From Marinifaba aquimaris (GTDB taxonomy: Bacteria > Pseudomonadota > Gammaproteobacteria > Enterobacterales > Alteromonadaceae), in assembly GCF_013328345.1 (NCBI RefSeq), contig NZ_JABULX010000024.1, positions 1-64,000 of the forward strand: DNA of 64,000 bases. The letters are read 5' to 3'. Under the pieces are notes generated by a model. It made no database searches. It worked only from the letters and a program-made list of their open reading frames with translations, and was not told where the DNA came from. The position numbers and the translations under genes were made by a program. How positions within the stretch are numbered: position 1 is the first letter of the stretch; each line of letters opens with the position of its first letter. Below, piece by piece: positions 45,241 to 54,453 of this stretch.

Positions 45241-47394
45241 TTACATATTGATATTGAGCTTATCTGTGCTTTCATTGACACAGTAGGTATTGGCGATCAA
45301 TTGAGTCATTGCCAATTCAGGCATTGGTTTAAAGTATAGGTAGCCCTGCCCTGTTTCGCACTGTGACTCGATTAAGAAATTAGCTTGAGCTTGGGTTTCA
45401 ATTCCCTCTGCCACGACGCCAATATCCAGCTGATGGGCCATGGTGATAATCGCATTACACAAGGAACGATCGTTTTGGTCTGTTTCCGTATCTTTGATAA
45501 AACTGCGATCAATTTTCAGTCCATCAACATTGAATTGACGCAGAAATCCGAGCGATGAATAACCTGTACCAAAATCATCCAGCCAAACTTCCACACCAAG
45601 CGCTCGCAAACTGTCGATGGTTTTTTTAGCTCGATTGCGGTCATTAAGGAGCGCGGTTTCAGTGACTTCGATGTGTAAGCTGCCAATACCTAATTCGTAT
45701 TGCACTAATTTATCTGTGATATATTGAATTACTTTGCTGTCGTAAAGCTGCTTGGCCGATAAATTCACAGCAACATGAAAAGCACTATCGCCTGTTTTTT
45801 TCTGCCATTGCTGTAAAAAACGACAAGCCTGATCAATTACCCACTCACCCATTGGCACAATAAGTCCTGACGTTTCAGCAACGGGAATAAATTCATTAGG
45901 TGCTATATTTCCTTGCTCAGGATGAATCCAACGCAATAGTGCCTCAGCACCAATAACCTTGTTGCTCGTCAATGCTATTTTGGGTTGATAATGCAATTGG
46001 AATTGCGTGAGGTCTTCTAAAGCAATGCGCAAATCACGCTCGATTTGGCCTTTAACAATAACTTGTTGTTCCAGCTCTTGGTTGAAGTGACAGTAGTGCC
46101 CTTTGCCATTTGATTTAGCGTAATACATGGCAATATCGGCATTTTTAACCAAGTCTTCTGAGTTATCTGCGCTTTCAGGATAAGTTGCAATCCCAATACT
46201 GGCACCGACTACAACCCACTCATCGGGCTCTTTTAGATAAACGGGTTTACTAAACTCATCAATGATACGCTTAGCAATGCGAGACATTACCTCTTTGTTG
46301 GATAAATTAGGAAAGCAAAGTAAGAACTCATCCCCACCTACTCGAGCAGCAGTCCCCTCTGCACGATCGCTATGCCTCAAGTTTTGGTTAATACGTTTGG
46401 CAATAGCTTGTAGCAATTCATCACCAGCAGCATGACCTAAACTATCATTCACTTTTTTAAATCCGTCTAAATCTATAAAAAAGACCACAATAGAATCGAC
46501 TGTAGAATTCATCATTCTATTTAAGTTATTCAAGAAATAGGTTCGGTTAGGTAGCTTAGTTAATGGATCGTTGTAAGCTAAAAATTCAATCGCTTCGTTG
46601 CGCTCTTTTAAGCAGGTTCCCATTTCATCAAACGCTTTGGCGAGCTCACCAATTTCATCCTTGCGATCGACATTATTGGGCGTTTCATAATCGCCTTTGC
46701 CAATTAACTTAGAGTGATTAACTAAATTTTGAATCGGGTCTATTAAATTTCGTGCGATCAATGCCGAGAACCACAAACTCAATACCGTCATGATCAAAGT
46801 AACAATTAATGTTAACGAGTAACCTGAGTCCTTACTGGATAAATTAATCTGCTCAATTAACGAGCGATTTTTTTCAATATCATCGCGAATCGTCGTTAAT
46901 GAATACGTTAACTTAAAGCCGCCTAGTAGCTCATTGTTCATTAACAAGGGTTCAGCCAGAATAAAGTAGTCATCTTCATTTTGAAAATAGGGTGTTTTAT
47001 TTTCTAAAACTGTTTTTTCTAGCTCAGGCATATCGAGCTTAACACCGTAACTATCGGTTTCACTGCGTTTGGCTTGTGCCAGTATGCCGTTTTTATCGAA
47101 AACCGTTATTTCCAAAATAGATTGGTTGTTCAGCGCGGGGGTAATTGTTAGTTCGATGCCACCGATATCGTAAAAGTACAGAGGATTAACTAAAGCTTCT
47201 GATAAATACGCAACTGTTTGAGCAGCATGGCTTCGAGTAAGCTTAATATATTGCTCTGACATGTTTTCAGAGGTTTTTTCTAAGATTTGTGTGTTGTAAT
47301 AAGAGGAAATTAACCAATTAGAAATAGACAATACACCAACAGTAAGCACTAACATCAACATGCTTGCTGTTATTAATCTACCTTTTAACTTCAT
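45241..47394 (-). CDS. GGDEF-EAL protein with periplasmic sensor and HAMP
   Basis: A 717-residue protein: membrane helix at about 8-30, a periplasmic sensor of about 160 residues, a second helix at about 195-215, a HAMP domain (LIDPIQNLVNHSKLIGKGDYETPNNVDRKDEIGELAKAFDEM), GGDEF at 353-357 and EAL at 484-486. The EAL domain keeps NLSAKQL, EVTETALL, LDDFGTGYSS, KIDRSFI and AEGIET, so both halves look active. It sits 12 bases after a PhnD-like binding-protein gene and 20 bases before a porin gene. The binding protein could deliver its signal to this sensor, as NspS does to MbaA. That link is inference. Confidence 0.92.
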   Translation of the reverse strand: MKLKGRLITASMLMLVLTVGVLSISNWLISSYYNTQILEKTSENMSEQYIKLTRSHAAQTVAYLSEALVNPLYFYDIGGIELTITPALNNQSILEITVFDKNGILAQAKRSETDSYGVKLDMPELEKTVLENKTPYFQNEDDYFILAEPLLMNNELLGGFKLTYSLTTIRDDIEKNRSLIEQINLSSKDSGYSLTLIVTLIMTVLSLWFSALIARNLIDPIQNLVNHSKLIGKGDYETPNNVDRKDEIGELAKAFDEMGTCLKERNEAIEFLAYNDPLTKLPNRTYFLNNLNRMMNSTVDSIVVFFIDLDGFKKVNDSLGHAAGDELLQAIAKRINQNLRHSDRAEGTAARVGGDEFLLCFPNLSNKEVMSRIAKRIIDEFSKPVYLKEPDEWVVVGASIGIATYPESADNSEDLVKNADIAMYYAKSNGKGHYCHFNQELEQQVIVKGQIERDLRIALEDLTQFQLHYQPKIALTSNKVIGAEALLRWIHPEQGNIAPNEFIPVAETSGLIVPMGEWVIDQACRFLQQWQKKTGDSAFHVAVNLSAKQLYDSKVIQYITDKLVQYELGIGSLHIEVTETALLNDRNRAKKTIDSLRALGVEVWLDDFGTGYSSLGFLRQFNVDGLKIDRSFIKDTETDQNDRSLCNAIITMAHQLDIGVVAEGIETQAQANFLIESQCETGQGYLYFKPMPELAMTQLIANTYCVNESTDKLNINM

Positions 47395-47406
47395 TCTTAC
47401 TCCAGC

Positions 47407-48342
47407 TTAAAACAAGGTATCATCGACAAGTTTCTTTTTCTCTCCCATAGCCATAACCACCTTTCTCATCTCCTCTGTGACGGCATCAAATTTAGCGGTG
47501 TTTTTATACCGGGTTAGTACAGCCTTACCCGCTTCTGTTTTATGGGCATTAAATAGGGCTTGTTGCAGAGTACTTTTCAGTTCGGGTGCTAAGTTAGTAC
47601 GCGCAACAACTAAAGCTCGGGGAATTGGCTCACCGTTGTGGAACACTTTTAAATCTTTTCTGATTGGAGGTGGAATTTCTTTTTCCCAATCGAGATTACT
47701 AAATGCCGATGCTGCAACAATTTTGCGGTGTACCCAAGTCATCATATTGGCTTCACCATTCGTTTTAGAGACTTCACTAACAAAAAAGTAGCCGATGCTA
47801 CCTTTTGGAGGCAGCTCTCTAGGGTGAGAAATTTCATACAAGTCATAATTGTTAGATAATAAAATATGGGCAGGTAAATAAAACGCACTGGTCGAGTCGC
47901 GATCTTCAAAAGCAACTACCCGGCCGACGAGATCATCAAAATGATTAACGTTCGATTGTTTATTGGTAAAAAAGATTGAATGGTACTCACCGACTCCACC
48001 TTTCCAACGTCTGGCAATCAGTTCTACATCGCCGCGCTTTATCAGCTCGTTTGCTGAAAAGGCAGATTCAGACACCATATCAATGCGATCGCGATCAATT
48101 AACTTACTTAACCTTTTTAGGTCTTTAGTCACGACCACTTTTGCAGCTTTTATCCCGTGCTTATGCAATTTTTCGGCTAAGAAATTTGCCAATGGTGTCG
48201 TTACTTTTATCGATTTTGAAGGGTTAGTCCCCACTACACCTATTACCAAGGTCTCGTCTCGAGTCAGTTCTTGTGCTTGAACACAGCTGTTCATAGTAAA
48301 TAATGCAAGGAGAAAGATGGCAAGCTTTTGCGCTTTATTCAT
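47407..48342 (-). CDS. PhnD-like periplasmic binding protein
   Basis: A 311-residue protein with a signal peptide (ends CVQA-QELTRDE). The pattern TLVIGVVGTNPSKSIKVTTPLANFLAEKL, DRDRIDMVSESAFSANELI, GGVGEYHSIFFTNKQS and LVGRVVAFEDRDSTSAFYLPAHIL is that of the PhnD/phosphate-phosphonate-phosphite binding family. No permease or ATPase gene is near it. It heads an operon with a GGDEF-EAL sensor and an OprP-like porin, so I infer a sensory role. The ligand could be a phosphonate, phosphate or other small oxyanion. Confidence 0.85.
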   Translation of the reverse strand: MNKAQKLAIFLLALFTMNSCVQAQELTRDETLVIGVVGTNPSKSIKVTTPLANFLAEKLHKHGIKAAKVVVTKDLKRLSKLIDRDRIDMVSESAFSANELIKRGDVELIARRWKGGVGEYHSIFFTNKQSNVNHFDDLVGRVVAFEDRDSTSAFYLPAHILLSNNYDLYEISHPRELPPKGSIGYFFVSEVSKTNGEANMMTWVHRKIVAASAFSNLDWEKEIPPPIRKDLKVFHNGEPIPRALVVARTNLAPELKSTLQQALFNAHKTEAGKAVLTRYKNTAKFDAVTEEMRKVVMAMGEKKKLVDDTLF

Positions 48343-48710
48343 GTGAATCCCTCAAGTTTTACAAGCACATAGTTTCCGCCTATGTACTTTCCATCCATAT
48401 ACTAGGCGTACGATTTAAATCATAAAAAAATTTAATTAGCTTAAATTATACTGGCTATCGCTCCAGACTCATCGTTAAGCTTTGTAACACCTTGTGATCA
48501 TTTCTTTCGTAACTTGTGCTATAGGGTGTTCAAATACATACAAACTATCAACCCGCTATTAATCGTTTAGAGAAAAACATACAGACATTTAGCTGGTAAT
48601 AATTGATACCTTGACGACTGATTTTGAAGTAACAGCAAAATGGTCCGTATAAAAATACAGATAAACCCAAAGCTGAATTTATCTGTAGCCGTTTATTTTA
48701 ATCCATCAGG
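48343..48710. other. Intergenic stretch of 368 bases with the operon promoter region
   Basis: It lies between the PhnD-like gene start and the HD-GYP gene stop, both on the minus strand. Its left part must hold the promoter of the PhnD-GGDEF-porin operon; I see no clear boxes. Its right end holds the hairpin terminator of the HD-GYP gene. No open frame of interest. Confidence 0.6.
48650..48687 (-). terminator. Probable terminator of the HK/HD-GYP operon
   Basis: A perfect ten-base inverted repeat, TACAGATAAA/TTTATCTGTA, with a 12-base loop, 24 bases downstream of the HD-GYP stop on the minus strand and followed by a T-run in that direction. AT-rich stem, so moderate confidence. Confidence 0.6.
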
Positions 48711-50243
48711 TCAATCCGGGTAATCGTCCATTATCTTTATCACTTCTTCGATATTATCGATAAAGAGTTCGACTAATCTTGGGTCAAAATGTTGGCCTTT
48801 TTCCTCTTCTAATAGGGCTAACACTTTATCTATGGGCCAAGCTTCTTTGTAGCACCGAGAGTGCGCTAAAGCATCAAATACATCAACTAATGCCACAATG
48901 CGACCATAAATATGAATATCCTCACCAGCTAGTCCATTGGGGTAACCTTGACCATTGAACTTTTCATGATGTTGACCAGCAACAATAGAGGCCGCTTTTA
49001 GTGTGGGTCTTTTAGAGCGAGCAAAAATTTCACAGCCAATATTCACGTGGCTTTTCATGATCACCCATTCGTCTGGCGTCAACTTCGCTGGCTTAAGCAA
49101 TACAGCATCAGGAATAGCCACTTTACCAACATCGTGCATAGGGGAAGCCATAAATAGCTCTTGCGCTTGTTCTTGAGGTAAACCAGCCCAAAGAGCTAAG
49201 GCACGAGATAAATGCGAAACGCGTTTTACATGATTGGCTGCTTCTTTAGAGCGGCTTTCAACGACTTCACCTAAAGTATCAATAATTTCAGATTGGGTTT
49301 CGAAGACTTCTTTATTCAATTCCAAATTATCAAATGCAACGGCAATATTATTGGAAAACAGCTCCAATAATTTTTTATCTAAGTCATTTATTTCTAAAAT
49401 ATTTTCAATGTAAATCAAATTCTCACCGGCGTTATTTGTTTTGAAATAACTGACAAAACAATTGCCTTCTAAAATACTGACTTGTTGGTCACATGCTTTG
49501 TTTAATAACTCAGTCACAGCGGGTTCAAAACTAACATTATCATCATCGACGGGGGCATATGCGCCCGTACCAGCCAGCATCTTAAATTGCGTTTTATCTT
49601 TTCTAACAACAAAGCTATTACCCGGGTGGCTATCTGACTTATCAGCTCGAAGGATACTGGCAATTTGGACTAATAAACCACTAGCAAAATCTTGCAGTGA
49701 ACGGATTTTGAAAAGGCTCGTTGTTGAGTCAATGACTTTCTCTAACCCTTCGCGATGGTTTTCTAACTTCTTACGCGCCACTTCGATATCAAGAATATCT
49801 CGATAACCTCTCAGCCCGGTGTAAACGACAGAAAATAGTTTCTCGCTACTGAGGCTGGTTTTATCTTTATAGTCGTTGATGTCATAACTGGTAATGACAG
49901 AGCGCTCTGGAGCTTGTCCTGGTTGACCTGTACGCAGAATAATCCGGATAAAATGATTATCTAGCTCTTCTCGAATAAAGCTCGCCACTTTAAGACCTGC
50001 ATCATCCGTTTCCATCACCACGTCGAGTAATACCAAAGCAATATCCGATTCTTTTTGCAAGACAGCCCTTGCTTCTTCGCCACTAAAGGCACTAATAAAT
50101 TCAGCCTCTTTGTTATCGAATTCAAAGTTACTCAATGTCAGCTTAGTCACCGCATGTACATCGGGTTCATCATCAACAATTAAGATCTTCCAAGATGCTT
50201 TTTTCTCTGTTTTGGCTTTTGAAGACTTCTTAAACAAGCCCAT
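48711..50243 (-). CDS. Response regulator with DUF3369 and HD-GYP domains
   Basis: A 510-residue protein with a basic N-terminus, a REC domain (KILIVDDEPDVHAV, phospho-acceptor D74 in VLLDVV, GQPGQAPERSV), a GAF-like DUF3369 middle part, and a C-terminal HD-GYP domain. The HD-GYP motifs are complete: HD at 370-371 in MHDVGKVAIPD, KSHVNIG, QHHEKFNG and GYP at 433-435. It probably hydrolyses c-di-GMP on phosphorylation. It follows the histidine kinase gene with only two bases between stop and start, so the two form a two-component pair. Confidence 0.93.
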   Translation of the reverse strand: MGLFKKSSKAKTEKKASWKILIVDDEPDVHAVTKLTLSNFEFDNKEAEFISAFSGEEARAVLQKESDIALVLLDVVMETDDAGLKVASFIREELDNHFIRIILRTGQPGQAPERSVITSYDINDYKDKTSLSSEKLFSVVYTGLRGYRDILDIEVARKKLENHREGLEKVIDSTTSLFKIRSLQDFASGLLVQIASILRADKSDSHPGNSFVVRKDKTQFKMLAGTGAYAPVDDDNVSFEPAVTELLNKACDQQVSILEGNCFVSYFKTNNAGENLIYIENILEINDLDKKLLELFSNNIAVAFDNLELNKEVFETQSEIIDTLGEVVESRSKEAANHVKRVSHLSRALALWAGLPQEQAQELFMASPMHDVGKVAIPDAVLLKPAKLTPDEWVIMKSHVNIGCEIFARSKRPTLKAASIVAGQHHEKFNGQGYPNGLAGEDIHIYGRIVALVDVFDALAHSRCYKEAWPIDKVLALLEEEKGQHFDPRLVELFIDNIEEVIKIMDDYPD

Positions 50244-50245
50244 AA

Positions 50246-51907
50246 CTATCCACCTTTAACATAAGAACTAATATCAATTGGCACTTCAATAATAAACTTG
50301 CTGCCTAGCCCTTGGGCACTGTGCAGGCTGATGGTGCCGTACATTTTTTGTGTCACAATATTGAACAGAATATTCATACCTAACCCCGAACCGCCATTTG
50401 CGCGATTTGTGGTATAGAAAGGTTCGAAAACCTTTTTTTGGGTTTCTTCGGTCATCCCTTTACCATCATCAATAAATTCAAAGTGCAAAGTATCGCCATG
50501 TTTGCTGAAATTAAGTTGCACCTGCCCTGCCGATTGTGGTTCGTAGGCGTGGATCATGGTGTTTTGAATAAGGTTGGTGAAAATTTGCGCCCAAGATCCC
50601 GGGTAATTATTGACAACTAAAGGTTTTTCCTGACTATTGACGGTAAAGGTCAATTTGCTTTGTTTGATTTTGTTGTTCAGGCTGATCATGGTTTCATCGA
50701 GATACTCAATCAAGTCAAACTGCCTGATCTCTTCAGCTGATTGATCAACTGCAACTAATTTGAAACTGCGAACTAAGTTAGCGGCGCGCTGCAAGCTGTT
50801 GTGAATGGTGCTGGATAGCTCTTTCGACTCTTTAATAAATTTCTCGAATTGGTCTTCTTCTAAGTCGCCCGCATCATAGAGCTTTGCTACATCTTCAACA
50901 CAAACTTGGAAATGAGAAATCCCTGTTAAGCTCAAACCTACAGGTGTATTAATTTCATGCGCAACCCCTGCTACTAAACCACCAAGTGAGGCCATTTTTT
51001 CTGATTCGATAAGCTGACCTTGAGCAAATTTTAATTCCTCAAGCGATTTTTCAAGTGCAGCTTCAGAGCGTTGCCTTACTTCCACTTCTTGCACCAACTT
51101 ATCTTGTTCAACGTGTAATTGTTCTACGGTCTGTTGTAGTTCTTCGGTTCTTTGTTTAACCCTAAGTTCCAAATCTTTGTTGAGGAAATCGAGTTTGCCG
51201 ATCACCTCTGCTGTTTTTTCAATCATGTCGTTAAGGGCTTTTTGTAAAACCCCCAATTCATCATCTGGATTTTGAGCAATATCAATTAAAGACGATTGCA
51301 TTTCATTGGGGTTAATTTCCCCCGCTTGCCTCGCTAAACGCCCCAATGGATTAGTCAATAAGTGCTTAAAAACAATACTAATTAAGATAAAGATAGCAAT
51401 CGTTTTGATCGCAGCATTAAACGCCAATAAATAGATGCCAGGTTTAATGCTATTGATGATGAAGTTATCATCGGAGTAAAGCTTTACTGAGCCAATTTCG
51501 TTTAACTCACCATCGAGAATTTTAATAAGTGGAAAAGTGTAGTGGAAAAGCCCTTCGTGATCGGGCGATGAGCTTAACGTTTTACCACTGCTGACTATCG
51601 TCTCTTGTTCCGCGGTAATGAGCTCAATGCCAACAACATGCGGTAAGCCTAATAAGCTTTTAGCGGTAATTTCTAATTGCTGATAATCATAATTCCACAG
51701 GTCGGTTACCAGAATGTCGTGAAACGTTTTTTCTGAGGCCGTTAAAACAACTTGCACCTCTTCTTTGGCATTATAGTAGTCAATCATGATGTGAACTCCA
51801 GTTACCACTAATGTTAGTAACAGGTAAATGGACAGCACAATACCTAGTAGCTTTACTGAGATAGAGTCTTTCACAGTGCCAATTTCGCGTTTCACAAACT
51901 TAACCAT
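50246..51907 (-). CDS. Membrane sensor histidine kinase
   Basis: A 553-residue protein: membrane helix at about 18-42, periplasmic sensor of about 130 residues, second helix near 160-185, HAMP, a long coiled coil (residues 240-310, LRVKQRTEELQQTVEQL) and a kinase core. The H-box is VAGVAHEINTPVG with phospho-acceptor H317, and the ATP-binding N, G1 and G2 boxes are LIQNTMIHAY, DDGKGM and GGSGLGMNI. It partners the REC-DUF3369-HD-GYP gene downstream. A binding-protein gene diverges from it with a short gap, so that protein may supply the input. Confidence 0.92.
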   Translation of the reverse strand: MVKFVKREIGTVKDSISVKLLGIVLSIYLLLTLVVTGVHIMIDYYNAKEEVQVVLTASEKTFHDILVTDLWNYDYQQLEITAKSLLGLPHVVGIELITAEQETIVSSGKTLSSSPDHEGLFHYTFPLIKILDGELNEIGSVKLYSDDNFIINSIKPGIYLLAFNAAIKTIAIFILISIVFKHLLTNPLGRLARQAGEINPNEMQSSLIDIAQNPDDELGVLQKALNDMIEKTAEVIGKLDFLNKDLELRVKQRTEELQQTVEQLHVEQDKLVQEVEVRQRSEAALEKSLEELKFAQGQLIESEKMASLGGLVAGVAHEINTPVGLSLTGISHFQVCVEDVAKLYDAGDLEEDQFEKFIKESKELSSTIHNSLQRAANLVRSFKLVAVDQSAEEIRQFDLIEYLDETMISLNNKIKQSKLTFTVNSQEKPLVVNNYPGSWAQIFTNLIQNTMIHAYEPQSAGQVQLNFSKHGDTLHFEFIDDGKGMTEETQKKVFEPFYTTNRANGGSGLGMNILFNIVTQKMYGTISLHSAQGLGSKFIIEVPIDISSYVKGG

Positions 51908-52070
51908 ACAACCTCAAATTGCATGCTAGACCTAAGATTAAAACTAGTATTTGAACGAAAAAAGTACAAGGCAAAAGCCAGTTAAATTGAACAATAAACA
52001 AACAGTTAGATTTGCGCACTTGTCACTTCGTTCTATACTCAAAGCTCAAATCACTAATGGTTTTCGGCTA

Positions 52071-52928
52071 ATGCTTTTACGCTTTTTTGTCTTTATTTGT
52101 CTGTGTATTTTGCCAATTCAACTGATGGCTGAAACCGTTAGGGTTCGAGGCAGCCAATCAGAATTTGATAGCACTCACGATTACTACGTGGGCTTATTAA
52201 AGCTGGCATTTGAAAAAGCCAATAAACCACTTACCATCAAGTTCTCACCTTATATGGTACAAGACAGAGCCTTATCTGAATTGAAAGCGAAGCGCTTAGT
52301 TGACTTGTACTGGGCAGGTACTAATCAAGCAAGAGAAGATGAATTAGGTTTTGTGCCGATACCGCTGAATAAAGGTTTACTGGGTTATCGTGTTTTTACT
52401 ACCCACAAAAAGAACATAGCGAAGCTCGCGGCGATAAAGTCGGTTAAAACATTAAAACAGCACAGGCTTTGCCAAGGCCAACACTGGCCTGATACCGATA
52501 TTATGTTAGCGGCAGGGCTGAATGTTCTGCCTAATGTGGTTTATGAAAACATGTTCAAGCAAGCTTACTCTGGACGTTGTCTAGCTTTTCCTCGTGGTAT
52601 TAACGAAGCGTTTTCTGAAGTTAAGAGCAGACAAGCTGTCATGCCTGATTTGGTGGTATACGATAAGCTTATTCTAAAATACCCATTCCCTATGTATTTC
52701 TTTACACACAAAGAAAATAGCCAGCTAAGGGATACCCTGTCGATAGGACTCAACGCCGCATTGACAGATGGTAGCTTTGATCAGTACATGAAAAGTCACC
52801 CTGCCACTCAACACTTATTTCCGCTTTCTCAATGGCAAGACAGTTTAATTCTTACTATTGATAACCCCTTCTTACCTGAAACCATCGATACCAGTAACAA
52901 TCTACTTTGGTTCACTTTAGGTCGTTAA
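52071..52928 (+). CDS. Periplasmic binding-like protein near the histidine kinase
   Basis: The frame opens at a TTG at 51951, but ATG 52071 gives a signal peptide (MLLRFFVFICLCILPIQLMAE) and a 285-residue protein. It has a two-lobe pattern with VRVRGSQSEFD near the mature start, YYVGLLKLAFEKANKPLTIKFSPYMVQDRALSELKAKRLVDLYWAGT, and AFPRGINEAFSEV. It resembles SBP_bac_3-type proteins, without an ABC transporter nearby. It is the first gene of a plus-strand unit with a porin gene and diverges from the histidine kinase gene. The signal sensed is unknown. Confidence 0.72.
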   Translation: MLLRFFVFICLCILPIQLMAETVRVRGSQSEFDSTHDYYVGLLKLAFEKANKPLTIKFSPYMVQDRALSELKAKRLVDLYWAGTNQAREDELGFVPIPLNKGLLGYRVFTTHKKNIAKLAAIKSVKTLKQHRLCQGQHWPDTDIMLAAGLNVLPNVVYENMFKQAYSGRCLAFPRGINEAFSEVKSRQAVMPDLVVYDKLILKYPFPMYFFTHKENSQLRDTLSIGLNAALTDGSFDQYMKSHPATQHLFPLSQWQDSLILTIDNPFLPETIDTSNNLLWFTLGR

Positions 52929-52971
52929 TTTACTTGTGAAAAGTGGCTAAAAATGACAACTTAGTAATTAA

Positions 52972-54105
52972 ATGATTTGCCGCATAGGACGCCAAGTGAA
53001 TTACGCCTTATTTACCCTTTCTATTTTATTAATATTATCTAGTTTCACCCCTTTTGCTGCCAGTTTTGCACAAGGCCCGAAGGTGGATATGGGCGGGGCA
53101 TTTAGACTCAATTACGCTTGGAAAGACTATGGCGAAGATGATAATGGTAGTTTTGATTTTGAGTTATTTCGTATCGATACCAAAATCGAGCAAGGTGATT
53201 TATTTTTAGATGCGCAATATCGCTGGTATCAAGAGTTTGATACCGTGCATCACCTTGAGCTCGGTTATATCTACGACAAAAATAACACCTTTTTAGTGGG
53301 CCTGACTCAAGTCCCTTTTGGTATTGAGCCTTGGGCCTCACACAGTTTTTGGTTTGGCGGAACCTACTATCTAGGGTTAGAAGACGATTATGATATGGGC
53401 GTAAAGTGGCAACATAAGTTTGGCCCTTTTACTTTAGATACCGCTTACTTCTTTAACAGTGAATACGACAATGCTGATCACTGGAAACGCTACTCTTTCG
53501 ATGTTTCGGCCGGGTATGACAATCAAAGAGCTAATCGCGAAGATGGCCAAATTAATACCCGATTACAATACAAATGGGGTAAACATACATTAGGTACGTC
53601 ATTGCAGTATGGGCAGTTTACCAATGATAAAAGTAGTGATTCAGGCGATCACTACGCCGCCGCTTTTCACTTTGACGGCTATTTTAAAAATGATTGGAAA
53701 TTACAACTGCAGGTTATCAAATATGAATACGATGCCGAGGAAACTCTAGAAACGGCTGACCACCGCATTACCCTATCCGCTTTTGAAGCACCCTTTGAAA
53801 TAGCCTCTTCAGCGCTCGTTAGCTCAGTCAACTTGGCCAAGTCGTTTAGAATTAATAAAAAATGGTTAGATACCATCACTTGCTACAACGATTACACTTA
53901 TATTGCTGCTGCAGATGAAGTCGGTCTTACTGATTCCATCCAAAATGTCACAGGCTGTGCATTCAGTAAAGGGGCTATTTATACCTATGTAGATTGGATT
54001 GCCGGTAAAAATATGTGGTTTGTAGGTGGTGATGGTGTTGGTATCAACGATGGCACTGACAGCTGGCATTCAAGGCTTAATATCAACTTTGGTATCTATT
54101 ACTGA
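52972..54105 (+). CDS. Outer-membrane porin-like barrel
   Basis: A 377-residue protein with a signal peptide (ends AASFA-QG) and many alternating beta strands (FRLNYAWKDYG, FELFRIDTKIEQGDLFLDAQYRWYQEF, GYIYDKNNTFLVGLTQVPFGIEPW). The start and the strand pattern are porin-like, ending in LNINFGIYY. It lies 43 bases after the binding-protein gene and is likely its partner, delivering the ligand across the outer membrane. A second such pair lies on the other side of the block. Confidence 0.7.
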   Translation: MICRIGRQVNYALFTLSILLILSSFTPFAASFAQGPKVDMGGAFRLNYAWKDYGEDDNGSFDFELFRIDTKIEQGDLFLDAQYRWYQEFDTVHHLELGYIYDKNNTFLVGLTQVPFGIEPWASHSFWFGGTYYLGLEDDYDMGVKWQHKFGPFTLDTAYFFNSEYDNADHWKRYSFDVSAGYDNQRANREDGQINTRLQYKWGKHTLGTSLQYGQFTNDKSSDSGDHYAAAFHFDGYFKNDWKLQLQVIKYEYDAEETLETADHRITLSAFEAPFEIASSALVSSVNLAKSFRINKKWLDTITCYNDYTYIAAADEVGLTDSIQNVTGCAFSKGAIYTYVDWIAGKNMWFVGGDGVGINDGTDSWHSRLNINFGIYY

Positions 54106-54200
54106 TGGATTAAGACTACTGGTAGCAACAACTGATTATCAATAAGAACATCAGCTTGTTAAAGTAAAGCCAATTTATGGGATAGCCTAGATAATAATGA

Positions 54201-54443
54201 AGTTGGCGGACACTGATAAAGCTGCCTACGGGGTTTATAGGACAATTATCTGCTCAAGCTCAAGAATTAAAGATAGTTGTTATCAAAGGTGAAGTCAGTT
54301 TAACCACAGAAGGGCAAAAAGACGTTGCCCTTGCTGCAGCGAGTTTTATTAATGCATCGGGCACAGTGCAATATCAATTATCGGCAAACGAGCAAACGTT
54401 ATTGTACATGCGCACCAATGGCCAATATCAATTTAACCAGTAA
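54201..54443 (+). pseudogene. Cupin-like gene remnant (3' fragment)
   Basis: A frame bounded by stops, without a start codon, runs from 54201 to the TAA at 54441. It encodes RTLIKLPTGFIGQL, LKIVVIKGEVSL and NASGTVQYQLS, the C-terminal pattern of a cupin-like protein of the DUF4437 or ChrR type. The usual metal-ligand histidines are missing. The rest of the gene cannot be found upstream, so the 5' part was lost. Confidence 0.6.
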
Positions 54444-54453
54444 CTGATATGCG

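Noticed and set aside
48459-48649. Small RNA or riboswitch in the gap before the HD-GYP terminator
   Set aside because: I found no long stable stem or conserved riboswitch core; only AT-rich DNA.
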